Program-made: the position numbers and the translations under genes
Shown here: positions 53,264 to 64,000 of the stretch, piece after piece
Layout of the letters: every line of letters begins with the position of its first letter
How positions within the stretch are numbered: position 1 is the first letter of the stretch
Assembly (NCBI GenBank): GCA_038373865.1
Contig: JAXGGA010001034.1
Location: 62,001 to 126,000 of the forward strand
DNA from: Uloborus plumipes
Lineage: Eukaryota > Arthropoda > Arachnida > Araneae > Uloboridae
Direction: 5' to 3'
DNA: 64,000 nt
Notes under the pieces: model-generated
The model's input: the letters and a program-made list of their open reading frames with translations, nothing else
Database searches by the model: none
Told to the model about the DNA's origin: nothing

Positions 53264-53849
53264 TATATATATAAATTTATATTGAAATTGAAATTTAAAA
53301 GAAAAAGGGAAAGTTATTTTGAAAAGATGCGAAAGGTAAAATGGATAGGAAAGAAAATTATACTCGAAATGCTCTATCAGAGCTGTAAATTTATATGGAA
53401 TTAAGAAATGAAAATGATGTTTCCCATATATACCACAAAATATAGTAACAAAATAAAAGAATGTAAATATGAAGTTTATATTATAAAAAAGACTAGTGTA
53501 ACATAAAATGTACTCCAAGGATTTGACGCCTGATAGTAGGTTCACTATAAACATCCACAATACCACAATAACTAAATTATTTCAAAAACACTTTTTAGAC
53601 TTTATTTCATCAGAGTAATTTCATATGCTCACTTAATGACAATACCAAAAAATCTGGTATGGACCCCACACTACTTCCTTTTACGTGTAAATTTTCTTAG
53701 TAGTTCCCTTAAGTGTTAAAAAAAGTGCTTGGAGTGAGCAAGGTAACAATTCAAATATTTACTCCCCTAATCTGCCACGAAACAATGTAAAAAATATTTT
53801 AATGGTTAATTTTCTAAATATTGCTGATTTTAATATCATCCAGTTAATT
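53264..53849. other. no gene seen
   Basis: A short TA tract next to the Tc1 right end, then AT-rich DNA. Confidence 0.45.
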
Positions 53850-54010
53850 TTTCGCAAAATATCGCCAATAGCGCCAAGTTGAACCCAAATTCAAAAAATA
53901 ATTTTTTCGCCAAATTTGTCGCCAACTAGGCAATATGTCGCCAAGTTGACGTCAAACACTTGGCGACCAAAAGCTTGGCGACATATCTCCAAGTGGTGGC
54001 GCCAATTCAT
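53850..54010. repeat. CTTGGCGAC/GTCGCCAAG inverted-repeat cluster
   Basis: At least seven copies of TTGGCG or CGCCAA in both orientations lie within 160 bp, including ATATGTCGCCAAG and CTTGGCGACATAT as an inverted pair. The motif resembles the CTTGGCGATATTTT array of the HINE elements, but no HINE termini are present. Confidence 0.55.
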
Positions 54011-54149
54011 ATCATTTGAGTCTGCATTGAAATTAACACTGATTTACCCCAAAAAAGAGTAAAACACCCCTTGGTTACATTCGATTGCGACCACAAGGGG
54101 AGGTGCACAAATAGACCATCCTCAGAGCCTACATAACAAACTAGAATCT

Positions 54150-54425
54150 TCTACGGCATATAGTTTTTGAGTTATGCGACACACATACATACGCACATAC
54201 GTATATACAGACGTCATGAGAAAACTCGTCGTAATTAACTCGGGGGTGCTTGAAAAGGATTTTTCGGCTGCTGATATGTTGGTAGGTACATATGCACGTG
54301 CTGACAGGTGGAAAAAACTACTGAACATTCATTCGGGGTGAGCAAAATCAAAATTTAGACTCAAATTTGAGTGATTTTTTTTTCGCGATCACAAATACTT
54401 CCTTTACTACGTAAAAGGAAGTAAA
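54150..54425 (-). repeat. dispersed repeat with ACTTCC..GGAAGT hairpin, second copy
   Basis: Inverse of the repeat at 5905-6200. It has the hairpin ACTTCCTTTACTACGTAAAA then GGAAGT (54397-54422), a 'GGGGTGAGCAAAAT' stretch, ATATGCACGTGCTGAC and an ACATACGTATATAC microsatellite in reversed order. Confidence 0.6.
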
Positions 54426-55007
54426 AAGGAAAAAGCTGTAACAATCAATTGTTGAACCTAAGTTACTATAAATTAAGGTTTTTTTACATTGTCCCAAGGG
54501 CGGATCCAGAAATGTTCCAAGGGAGGGGCGATTGGCTTTTTTTTTTCTACTTGCCCCCTTTATTTGCCACAAATCCTGGTTAACACATGTTTTTTACAAA
54601 TGTTTCGGTCTTCAATTTCGAAAAAATTTCAGATCAAAACCCCAAATCCCAACCACTTTTCATAGTGTCATCGAAGATCATCTAAAATTGCCTTTTTTGA
54701 ACTTCAAAGTCGAAAAACTGTTGGAGAAGAGTCCCTCAAGGGAGGGGCGATCGCCCCTCCCGGGCGCCGTATCCGCCCTTGCATTGTCCCTTCATCTCTC
54801 AAGCCCTTCAATTGGCGAACAAAGCATGGAGAACAAGGGCATTGTATGGCTGGTCACAGTGACCACCCAGTCCCCCCCCCCCTAAAGTGACTTCTTACCG
54901 TTGTGCCCGTTGGACATTAACAAGCTGCTACTTATATGCAAGTAAATTTGATGCATTTTTAAAGATATGTCATTACAGTTCCTCCCAATTTGTCATAAAA
55001 TTGTGTG
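54426..55007. other. no gene recognised
   Basis: Mixed-composition spacer. GGAGGGGCGAT occurs twice (about 54523 and 54740). The 117-codon open frame at 54532 runs through it with no recognised domain and ends at a C run. Confidence 0.4.
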
Positions 55008-55009
55008 TA

Positions 55010-55176
55010 CCGTATTTTTCGCCGTATAAGACGCACTTTTTCTCCCCAAAATCGGGGGGGGGGGAGTGCCTGTGTCTTATACGGCAAATACAAAAGCCCA
55101 GATTTTTCTAGATTTGCCTCCTATAAAATTAGGCGCGTCTTATATGCCGGTGCGTCTTATATGGCGAAAAATACGG
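55010..55176. mobile_element. 167-bp MITE, CCGTATTTTTCGCC termini
   Basis: CCGTATTTTTCGCCGTATAA at the left and the inverse of CCGTATTTTTCGCCATATAA at the right, flanked by TA (55008-55009, 55177-55178). GTGCGTCTTATA repeats on both sides and a G run (55057-55065) lies in the middle. This 'CGTATAAGACGC' MITE type is widespread in animals. The superfamily is not assigned. Confidence 0.85.
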
Positions 55177-55178
55177 TA

Positions 55179-56066
55179 ACTTATGACATTGGATGTATGT
55201 TGTTTTCAGATTAATGTTTATTTTTTAAAATGGCCATGAATCATCAAATTTCATGTTCATAGACACCTACCAAAACATGTTCATTAAAAGTTTAATCAAA
55301 GACTAAGAAAGTACTAATCCTTTATGTCTTTCTCGTGTTATGTTGTGTACTATCAGTGAAATTCTAAACTACAAACACAAACAAACAAACCCATAATCAA
55401 AGTACGTAAAAGCAACATTAAAGATTGGTTAACGCTTTGGTATCTACAAGAAACGGGAGACGAAACAATTCTTTTGACCATTGGAAAAGTGGGAAACGAC
55501 TTGGGAAGTTTCTTTACAATCAACTCTTCGTATTTTTGGAAAACTTCTGGGAAGTAAACACAAGATTACGGCTGCGTCTTCAGATTAAAAGTTGCTCTTA
55601 TTCTCTTTTATTGATTCATCAAGCAAAAAGAAAGTTTCTGTTTTATCTAGTGACATTATTGTATACACGGAAATTAATCAAATGAAGAAGAAAATTTAGG
55701 AATAAACTATTAGTCCGTGGACTCATATTTTGTTGCATAAATATAACTCAGTTTAAGAAGTAAAACTACCTGTACTGGTGTCAATATTTCCAAAACATCA
55801 ATATGCTGAGGTTGATGTTTTTATCCCACAGAAGTTTCGCATTTAACGTCACTGTTTTTGACTGAACCACCAAGTCAGATTCATAGACTTTAGGATTCGT
55901 TAGGAGTTATTGAAACAAATAAAAACTCAAGAAAATAAATGAAAAATATTGGTTATAATTACAATCACGAGAAAAACAGCCGAAATTGCTCAATTCGTTT
56001 GCACGGGGTGACATTTTCACTCATCTATTTGAACTTTTTCTACTAAGTTTTAATCTTTGACTTTTA
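55179..56066. other. no gene seen
   Basis: AT-rich spacer. The 86-codon frame at 55425 has no recognised domain. Confidence 0.45.
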
Positions 56067-56420
56067 CACTGCAAAAAAATGAATGTTTTTTACCTTAAAT
56101 TACAGCTAATTTTATAGTAATTTTACATTAATAAACTGCAAAATTGCTAGTTTTGCAGTTTATACTGTGAATTTTAGTTTTAAACTGGAACCTCTGTTGC
56201 CAGTATTATACTGTTGTTTTGTAGTAGTAAAATACAGCTAATTTTACGGGAATAAATTGGAAAATTGCTACTCTTACAGTAATAAACTATAAAATTGTTA
56301 GTTATACCGTAATGGACTATAAAGTAGCTAATTTTAGTTTATTACTGTGCTTTTACAGTTTTAAACTGGAACCTCTGCTGCCAGTATTATACTGTGAAAG
56401 CAAGTTTATTTCTTGCATTG
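56067..56420. mobile_element. CACTGCAAAAAA MITE, intact copy
   Basis: It starts CACTGCAAAAAAATG after TA (56065-56066) and ends TTTCTTGCATTG before TA (56421-56422). Degenerate TAATTTTACAGTAATAAACT units fill it. Two copies of TGGAACCTCTG(T/C)TGCCAG occur. 354 bp. Homologous to the split copy 42278-45257. Confidence 0.8.
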
Positions 56421-56422
56421 TA

Positions 56423-56789
56423 GTTGTAATATACTCGAATATGAAGAACCACTCGTATTACGTATCATAAAGTGAAGTATCAACTTCCTAAAAAACTTGA
56501 TACTAAAAACTTATGCGTTGCGGATCTGACCTTACGGTTGTGCCAGTAACACGTACAAACCTTTATTTTTCAAATACAAGAAAACTTTTCAGTGAGTTGA
56601 CATTCATATTATGGTACATTACATATTCGCTCCTATATTCGAATATATAAAAATTATTAGCCAAATTTGAAATTCGGGAGAAAAAATGCAAACATATGCG
56701 CGAAACTGTCATTTGTATAAATGGATTGAACAAGCTCAAGATGAAAGTGACAAAAATGCATAATTAGACCGTAGGGTAACAAAGTAAAT
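56423..56789. other. no gene seen
   Basis: AT-rich spacer. Confidence 0.45.
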
Positions 56790-56793
56790 TTAA

Positions 56794-57104
56794 CCCTTTA
56801 CGTCCAGACGGGACTCAGAAGTCTTCCTTATATTAATTTAGTATTTTGAATCCTAAATGCCTGGAATCATGATGGTACACGAAAGTACCAGCATAAAAGT
56901 ACCACTCCTTGTACTTTGCAGAGGTGTATAGATGGTACCTGTTATCGAAAACAGTTTTCTTAAGGGCCCTAAGGCGTAGGGGGTCTTATACCATACTGAT
57001 TGTCAAAATTTTTAGACGCAGTATTTATGATGTATTTTCAACTAAAAAAAGCAAAAATATATATAAAAATTTATTGCTAAATTAGAGTTTGGGACATAAA
57101 AGGG
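56794..57104 (+). mobile_element. piggyBac-type MITE, family B, internally deleted copy
   Basis: TTAA at 56790-56793 and 57105-57108. CCCTTTACGTCCAGACGGGA at the left and GGGACATAAAAGGG at the right. 311 bp. Co-linear with 30397-30887 but lacking about 180 bp of its GC-richer centre. Confidence 0.85.
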
Positions 57105-57456
57105 TTAACTCTGTAAGTATTATTAACGACAAACATAAGCAGTAAAACGTACTTATACATCCTCAAATGTAGTAAAACATTCCATTGTAAATATTTAATT
57201 ATTACTAAAATCGATTTTTCTCCTTTTGCCTTAGTGTGCTGCAAAATAACACCAAATTTATCTTTCAAATTTTGAAACAAATAAATTCACCTTTAATCTT
57301 CTTAATTTGTCATTACCTTTAAAAATAAGGGTTTCCCATAAAGTATTGTAACATTATAAAGTTTTCATAAATGATGCCAATTATTATTTTGTTGGTTGAA
57401 CAACTCATGACAGGCAGAGTTATAATTTCATAGTGTTACCTATAACTTCAATTTAA

Positions 57457-57707
57457 CTCGCGAGAGCTCGCGCTGTTATTTGTGACACAAGTGCTCGAAA
57501 AAGGGTTGAAAACGACCCCAGTGCTCGCAAAAGACAAATTTTTGCAAGAATAGAAAGAGTTAGGAAAATTCCAACCACACCCTCACATAAATCAAGGACA
57601 CAATTGCAGCTGCCGAAAAGATGGTTTCCTTATCTGGCTATGAAATTCTAAGAAATGGAAGCAAAAATCGAAGGTGTCGTTTTCGACCCCGCGCGAGCTC
57701 TCGCGAG
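57457..57707. mobile_element. TTAA-flanked MITE with CTCGCGAGAGCTCGCG termini
   Basis: TTAA at 57453-57456 and 57708-57711. The TIR CTCGCGAGAGCTCGCGC is itself two overlapping palindromes (CTCGCGAG, CGCGAGAGCTCGCG). Inside, AGTGCTCG..AAAA and CGTTTTCGACCCC recur near both halves. 251 bp, non-coding. It lacks the piggyBac CCC end, so a Kolobok-type or other TTAA family is possible. Confidence 0.8.
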
Positions 57708-57711
57708 TTAA

Positions 57712-58616
57712 GTAGTTTAATTACAAAACTAAAGACCACCGTGTATGTTAGATGTTTGAAGAAACGTTTACGTAATTTTACGTAATTTATCAATTACGAA
57801 AAAATTATTAAATGCAATAAATGTTAAGCATAAATATATAGGTTTAATAGTTCTTTTTTTTTTATTCGCAACTCCAACGAACTATTGGGGGCGCTGCGGG
57901 CACTGTCTATGAAATGTAAAACAAACGCAAGCCATAACGCATAAATTGCTTCTAAGCTTAATGAATGACAGTAATTTCTGTTCGTATGTGCAAGATTTTT
58001 GTTCTTTATTCTTTAGAAATGAATTTGTTAATACTTGCGGAAATTCAGAGCCCATATAAAAAGCGATGAGAGAGCAATTAACTATTATTAATACTATTAC
58101 AAAACGTTAAATAACTATTACTAAACGTTAGAAATTAATGCAAATCACATAATGCAAATTCATTTTGGAAGCTATTCCCCCTTCTTTCTTTTATTCAATC
58201 AAAATATGCTACGGAAGATAATTTTAGAATTTATGCAGATGCTATGAAAAGTGGGGATGCTCGGAAAACTACAATAGAATTCTTTTTCAATAATGCACTA
58301 TGTTGGTATTCTGCAAAATGGCTAAATATGAACTAATCTGTAAGAAATCTGTCAATGAAAAGGCTTAACAATAATTTAGAATTCCATTTGAAATTTTGCC
58401 GATATTTTTAACGATAGAATTATTTTTCATGTTGAAACCTATAAAAAATTTACATCGACTGCTAGAATTTTCAAAATTGCATTGAATTTTGAAATGTAAA
58501 ATTTAAACAAAAAGTTCTAAGAAAATATTGATTATTAATGTCTGACCGTACTCAACAAAAATATTTTTTTAAAGTAACGACATTAACTTGTTACAAAGCA
58601 CCAAATGGTAATCCAC
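57712..58616. other. no gene seen
   Basis: AT-rich spacer with a small GC-richer patch (GGGGGCGCTGCGGGCAC, about 57888). Nothing recognised. Confidence 0.45.
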
Positions 58617-58620
58617 AATT

Positions 58621-58762
58621 CTGTACCTCAGAACCAGACTAACGTAAGTCCATTTTCGTCATTTTTCGGTAGAGGGGAAAAACGATTGTCGAATACATCG
58701 TTTTTCCCCTTTACTGAAAAATGACGAAAATGGACTTACGTCAGTCTGGTTCTGAGGTACAG
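58621..58762. mobile_element. 142-bp palindromic MITE, CTGTACCTCAG family
   Basis: Near-perfect palindrome: CTGTACCTCAGAACCAGACT and about 45 further bases are repeated inversely with a short loop near 58690. AATT flanks both sides (58617-58620, 58763-58766). The same termini bound the larger element 33068-34056. Confidence 0.92.
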
Positions 58763-58766
58763 AATT

Positions 58767-59625
58767 AACCTGACTTGGAATGTCATCCATATTCTCAGCG
58801 AAGAGCGAAGCAAAAAGAAAACATTCTACCGCTGCCATTCACGTGGATGCAATATTTTATCTTCAGAAGGAGTTCTGTAAATCACTACAAGGTGACGTAT
58901 TCTATTACTAGAGTTGCGAATTTCTTTTTCTCTTTTTTTTTTAAATGCCAACTCTATCTAATATTTAACTAACTTTTGAATACGAAAAGTCAGTCTTTTG
59001 TAGAACGAGAACAAGAAAAACAAAATGGCGTTGTTCCATTTCACGATTTTTTTTAATTATTATTATTAGTTTTCATAAATGTATTCTAATTACCCTGCAA
59101 TCAGTGAATTTATCCTTAAAGTAGACCTAAAATTGTTAATACGTGCTTTATTTTTAATTTTATATTCCTCATTTCTCAAAATAAATTGTGGCAACAGATA
59201 AAATAATTTACTTTTTCTCCCGTTCTAATTCAACTTTTGGTGCTGTGTTTTTTTCTTCATTCTCTGCGCATGAATATTTTCTAGAGTTTTGTGTGTGTGT
59301 CATTTTGAGCTAATCAATACGATTTATTTGACAGTCTGCTAATGTATTTAACTTTGCTGTAACAATGACTGAATTCATATTTTTAGGAGAAATTGTTCAT
59401 TGTAATCGTTAATCTGAACGAAAAAAACTCTTACTATACCAAGGAACTGTGGCTAAAGTGAGTAAATAAAATCTACTCTACTACTTTATTTTAGAACTTG
59501 TGTTGAAACGTATTTTTTTATTTTCAGCAGTAAATATTTACTTTCAAATAAAAGTGATGGTTCATTTTCTTTTTCTCATGATATGTCTTCTATTTAACTA
59601 TTAAATGTATTTTTCTTCTAATGAA
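58767..59625. other. no gene seen
   Basis: AT-rich spacer. Confidence 0.45.
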
Positions 59626-59890
59626 TAGATAAATGAATAAGCTAATAAATGAATAAATGCATGAAGTAATGAATGAAAGAATAAATAAATTAATGAATTA
59701 CTACATAAACAAATACATGAAGTTATTAATAATTAAATTTTAAACAGATAAATAAATGAAAAAATTAAGAGAATAATAAACGCTTGAAGTAATTAATGAA
59801 TGAATTATAAGTAAATGTATGGATGAATGAAGATGTAAGAATTAGTAAAGGAAAACTTCAATTAAATACACAAATAAATTATTAAACTAA
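59626..59890. repeat. degenerate (AATGAATAAAT)n simple repeat
   Basis: Imperfect AATGAATAAATGAATAA repeats over about 260 bp, with runs of ATGAATGA and AAATAAAT. Confidence 0.75.
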
Positions 59891-62800
59891 TGAATAAGCA
59901 AATAACAAAAAAAATTTATTTTCTCCCTTCTATTTGCCCCTCGTGCACTGGACAAACTGTAATAGACATCCGTATAAATAAAACAGAATATATGTTTTTT
60001 TTTTGGGGGGGGGGAGGTATGTTCCCTGTACAAATGCACAGTTTATGTTGGATCTCGACCGTATTTGGCAGGGATATTTGGCCCCCGGGAAGGGTCGTAG
60101 GGGAATTTTCAAACGCCAAAAAAGTGCTGAATCGTTTGAGTTTTAGTTTAAAGACTCAAAAATGGCTTAAAATGTCTATTTATACCCGAATTAATTACCG
60201 GATCTTCTCGATTTTGGTCTCTTTGCAAAGCTCGCCGAAAATACATTTCAAGGGGATATCCTTCCAAAGATTTTAAAATCCCCTAACTTCACGCAGAGAA
60301 AAGATCCATGCATTTTTATATTTGTTGAAATAAGTTTCAAATTGGATTTTTAAGACCTTTTTCCACAAGCATGAAAGAAATTTATTAGCGTGAGAGAAAT
60401 CATTAATGAGAAAAAGCTGTTGTCATTTTTTTTTCTTGAGTATGAACAAATAAATTCTTGCTTTTCCTTTTCGACTTTCCTGTAGCTGGGGATTAAAAAC
60501 TTTTTTGGAGATTTATTAATATTTCGGGCTGCGTACCGGCAAAACATCGACTTTTACCTTGCCGGGCCTTTTAGACACGCTTCGCTTGACAAAAATGTTA
60601 TTCTTAAGGTAGACCACGTGCAAAGCCGGTCCACGCAGCTAGTTGAACGGCAGATGTGAAGGGGCAAAAAGGAGCTCGAAAAGTGTTCCCGACAGAACTT
60701 GGTAGAGCAATCTACACTATAAACTTTAAAAAATAATAATAATTTGGTGCAAAGAGGTGCGAAAACAAAGATTTTTTTAACTTAAGTTGTAAGCTACCTG
60801 TAAATTTATATATATTTTATTTATAGTTTCCATAAATACTTATTACATTTTTAAAAGACATATTATACTATTTTGTTATATACCTAACCTATTTGAAAAA
60901 CTTTTTACCAATGCCAATTATTACTCCCTTTATATTGCTATTGGTTTATTATAATTATACGTTTTCAGATACATGTTGCCAGCTCGGAAAACTAAATGAA
61001 ATTTCCCCGCCTAATCGAATTATCTTTTTTTGAACGTTTAAGTGGGGTCAACGTCTTAAGCCTTGTTAAAAATGTTAATGAAATTATTTTTATCGTTTCA
61101 TAATCACAAAAATATTTTTTCACGTATGGCAAAATATTACAAAATCAGAAAAAAATATATAAATGGCTGATTTTAGCTTGATCTTAGGTAACTGGATCTA
61201 GTGGTATCTAGTTTTTGACAGGGATCTATAACAGATTTAATACCGAGGTTTAAATATTGCCAGATAAGTGGCGTTGCCACCCAAATACACAAAAATATTT
61301 TAAATTTTTACTTTCCACATTCCTCTACCAAAATAAATTATGCAGCTAGAAATATGTTACCAAAATCAAATCTTCACTTTTTTTTTCAATTTTTCTTTTA
61401 TTCATTCATTTGGAGATTAAGTCGTAATTTTAAAGTATAAGTATTCATGATAGTTTAACTGCTATTTTACATTCTTTTCTCGGAAGCAATCAGATTAAAA
61501 CTCTGCAAGTTATTTTTTATTTTTTGAAACCATGAATATTTAATGTTGCAGCTTCCATACTCAAATATTGGAGAGTTGAATGTATTTGTAAAAGCACGTT
61601 CAAAATTTATCCCTCAAACGTAATTTAGAATCAAATTTTTCAGATTAAAAAATTGTTCTGCACTTTCATTTAAAATTTAATATCAATTTAAACGCAAGCT
61701 TCGTATTCTGCTACTGAATATAAAGTACGGAAAATAAGTATATCTGTGGCCATATTCAAGATGATGAAATTCAATATTCATGATGAATTAGGAAAATTTT
61801 TACCCAAAATGATAAGGTAGAAATTACATTTGCAAAGTTTAATGAATTTAGTTAATTGCATTCAATAACTTGGATTTTTTTTTTTTTTTTTTTAAGTTCG
61901 AAAATGTTTGAAATCCCAGATTATTCTGACGTTTTTAAAATGAAAGTGTAAGAGTGAGTTTCAATAGCATTAGTTGAAAATTCCTACAGTGTTTGTTTTA
62001 TGTACACAAAACAAGATTAAAAGCATTTACCACCAAAATGTCACTAAATTAAAAAATACATATATCAGTCAATAGGACAGTTAAAAAGATCAAATTATCA
62101 TTTAATTGAATCTCATTTTAAACAATAATGCAAAACGAAATGACATTTATAAATTAAAAAAAAAGCAATTGCTCACTGACTGGAACCTTGTTCTTTTTTA
62201 ATGGCATCTGCAAAATTAAAGTAAACTTGTGGCCGTTTTTCGAAAAATTACCTTCGAAAAACAAATTTTTGAACTAATACTATAGAGCGAGAATGCATCG
62301 CACGCGTTAACTAATAAATTCTTATAAGAACAAAAGAAATTTCGGATTGGGTGAAAAGTTCTACGTATGATTGATCGAAAAGTCGGTTTACAATAATTAT
62401 CTGATATAACATCCTAGACGAAGGATTATCTCTTAATGCTAAACTTATTGGATTTTCTTTTATCCTATTACTTAATTATGTTTGAGTCTAGGAATTAGTC
62501 AACGAAAGTTGTTTAACTAATATATGGTCAAAAGATAAATCCCCTAATTAATCTTTAGCAAAGAGTAAAAATTTTTGCCGACAACGAAATAATGTAAACG
62601 AATTAGCAAGATCATAGCTCTACGTAATTATTACGTGTGAGCTCAGTTCTGTTGTAGTTGATATTTATTAGGTTGTTGCAACTAAAATATTTCATTAGTT
62701 TCTTTTAGCAGCAACAGATGCGTAATATTTTGTGTCTTTAGTTACCTCTTTAATTTATGAGGCCGCGTAATTTAATTTTCTTGGTAACTCGAGAGCTGTC

Positions 62801-63013
62801 GCTTTTGGAGTTCTTCAAGTTGGTTATATAATATGTCTCTTAATGTGTGGTTTGTTTGCGTGTGTGTGCTTTTGTGTATATTTGTAGCAGCGTCTTAACC
62901 AGACCATAGTTTCGGAGAGAGTTTTACCAAACTTATTTTTCGTGAAATCTATAAAGTCAATAAAATTTGATTTAATGTTCTATATTCTGTGTTTTTTTTG
63001 TTAAAAAAGGGCA
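59891..63013. other. long stretch without a recognised gene
   Basis: Mostly AT-rich. A G run at 60005-60014 and a GC-richer patch (60050-60130) weakly similar, inverted, to about 20700-20790; another patch at 60520-60720. The open frame at 59890 (128 codons) crosses the G run and has no recognised domain. A GTGTGTGTG stretch lies at about 62860. No exon or TIR pair was seen. Confidence 0.45.
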
Positions 63014-63017
63014 TTAA

Positions 63018-63530
63018 CCCATTTATGCCCAAGTTTTTTAACAATTGTTTTCAATTTTTATCTGCTTAAAACTCTTACTTGGAATGGTTTACATACGTAT
63101 TATGCTTAAAATAGTTCGTCATTGCCATATTTCTTAAGTTATTTTACGTCCTGCTTATGGAATATTTTGCAAATATGTGAGCAAAATACGACCTTACTTG
63201 ACTTAACTTTTGCAAAGTAGCATTACAGAAAGCATCTGTGATCAATTTTAAGCAAATTCTTTTTTAATAGTTTAATTTTATGAAAAATAAGTTCGCAAAA
63301 GAAAACTCACTTTCTGTGGCTATTCATGCTGGATCGTTGCTTGACTGATTTGTCTGAAAATAGCTGTCAATAAATACACTCTGATGTCCAAATAGTGGCT
63401 CTAACTGGTTTTCTCAAGAAGAACTATTTAACTTGCAAAAAACAGCTTTAGTAAAATGATATACCCATTACAGCGTTTTGTATGCAGTAACTAACGAGCG
63501 TCCTATTTTAGGCTACTGGGCATAAATGGG
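63018..63530. mobile_element. piggyBac-type MITE, CCCATTTATGCCCA termini
   Basis: TTAA at 63014-63017. CCCATTTATGCCCA at the left and CTGGGCATAAATGGG at the right, followed by TAAA (a decayed TTAA). 513 bp. Its length and ends resemble family A, but the interior differs. Non-coding. Confidence 0.75.
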
Positions 63531-63534
63531 TAAA

Positions 63535-64000
63535 CATGAAAAATGTTTAAAAAAAACTCATTTTTCAATGAAGAAAAAAAAATATCTGGATAGATGAATT
63601 TACTCATATACAAGTACTCGAAAGAGTACTTTTGAAATTTCTATCTTGAAGGGGGGGGGGGCACTTACAAAATGTGTTAAATATAGAGTTTGATATTTAC
63701 AATTTGAAGAATTTTTGTGATTTTTTTAGTAGTATTAAAAATTCGAAGAGAAAGTTGTATTCTTAATGAATTATGTTTGCAATGATTACAATAAAAATAA
63801 ATACTGCCGAAAAAACACTTAAGTTGTGTTATTCAATAATGATAATTTTATTTTCCAAATGCAGTTTTAAATTAAATAAGAAAGTTAAAAAAAAATAGCA
63901 ATAATAATTTCCTTAGTGAGAAACTATGAAAAGCATTTTTGTAATAGTTTTGAATAGTTTCGGATGAGGTTTGAACCCAAAAAACCCACCCTTTAAATAC
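63535..64000. other. no gene seen
   Basis: AT-rich window edge with a G run near 63652-63661. Confidence 0.45.

Noticed and set aside
54532..54885. 117-codon plus-strand frame
   Set aside because: No domain, ends in a C run. The repeated GGAGGGGCGAT words suggest an old repeat rather than a gene.
59890..60276. 128-codon plus-strand frame crossing a G run
   Set aside because: The product contains a glycine run from the homopolymer and no recognisable domain. The open antisense frames are equally unsupported.

Overview
The window is AT-rich, intron- or intergenic-like eukaryotic DNA, most likely from an arthropod and plausibly a spider. The reasons are the mix of Tc1/mariner, Kolobok-type, piggyBac/TTAA, hAT, Helitron and Helentron-like elements, the many MITEs, the tRNA-derived repeats and the long homopolymers. 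The spider placement is inference. No complete host gene is visible. Two short minus-strand stretches (35018-35154 and 6494-6632) look like real internal exons with splice sites, so part of the window may lie inside long introns of a minus-strand gene.

Layout. 1-2 kb: Helentron/HINE-like element (copy 1 of 3). 3-10.4 kb: TIR elements with 4-bp AT-rich target duplications, a pogo-like MITE, and a three-deep nest of elements at 8766-10441. 11-14.5 kb: a fold-back element, HINE copy 2 and an internally deleted mariner. 15-26.9 kb: tRNA-derived repeats, two more copies of the pogo-like MITE, a 1.6-kb fold-back element and a smaller inverted repeat. 29.6-32.6 kb: a GC-rich inverted MITE pair, a mariner fragment and four piggyBac-type MITEs. 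33-34 kb: a hAT MITE with a near-perfect 8-bp target duplication, nested in another element. 35 kb: the candidate exon. 35.5-37.1 kb: HINE copy 3. 39.5-41.2 kb: a Helitron with both termini, interrupted by a decayed Tc1/mariner-superfamily element. 42.3-45.3 kb: another three-deep nest, ending in a hAT MITE with a perfect 8-bp duplication. 48.9-53.3 kb: a full-length Tc1 element split by a 3.1-kb transposon with TTAA duplications. 54-58.8 kb and 63 kb: further MITEs. 58.8-63 kb: essentially featureless AT-rich DNA.

The strongest coding region is the 554-residue transposase at 50238-51902 (minus). It is uninterrupted and sits in an element with matching 16-bp TIRs flanked by TTAA, best read as an autonomous Kolobok-type transposon. 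Its insertion into the Tc1 transposase gene is clean: crossing the insertion restores the Tc1 reading frame exactly, leaving one in-frame TAG. Other transposase remnants (13988-14403, 30191-30392, 39898-40525, 37212-37263) are broken. The rest of the window is non-autonomous DNA whose termini and target duplications can be read directly. Together they give a relative insertion chronology.
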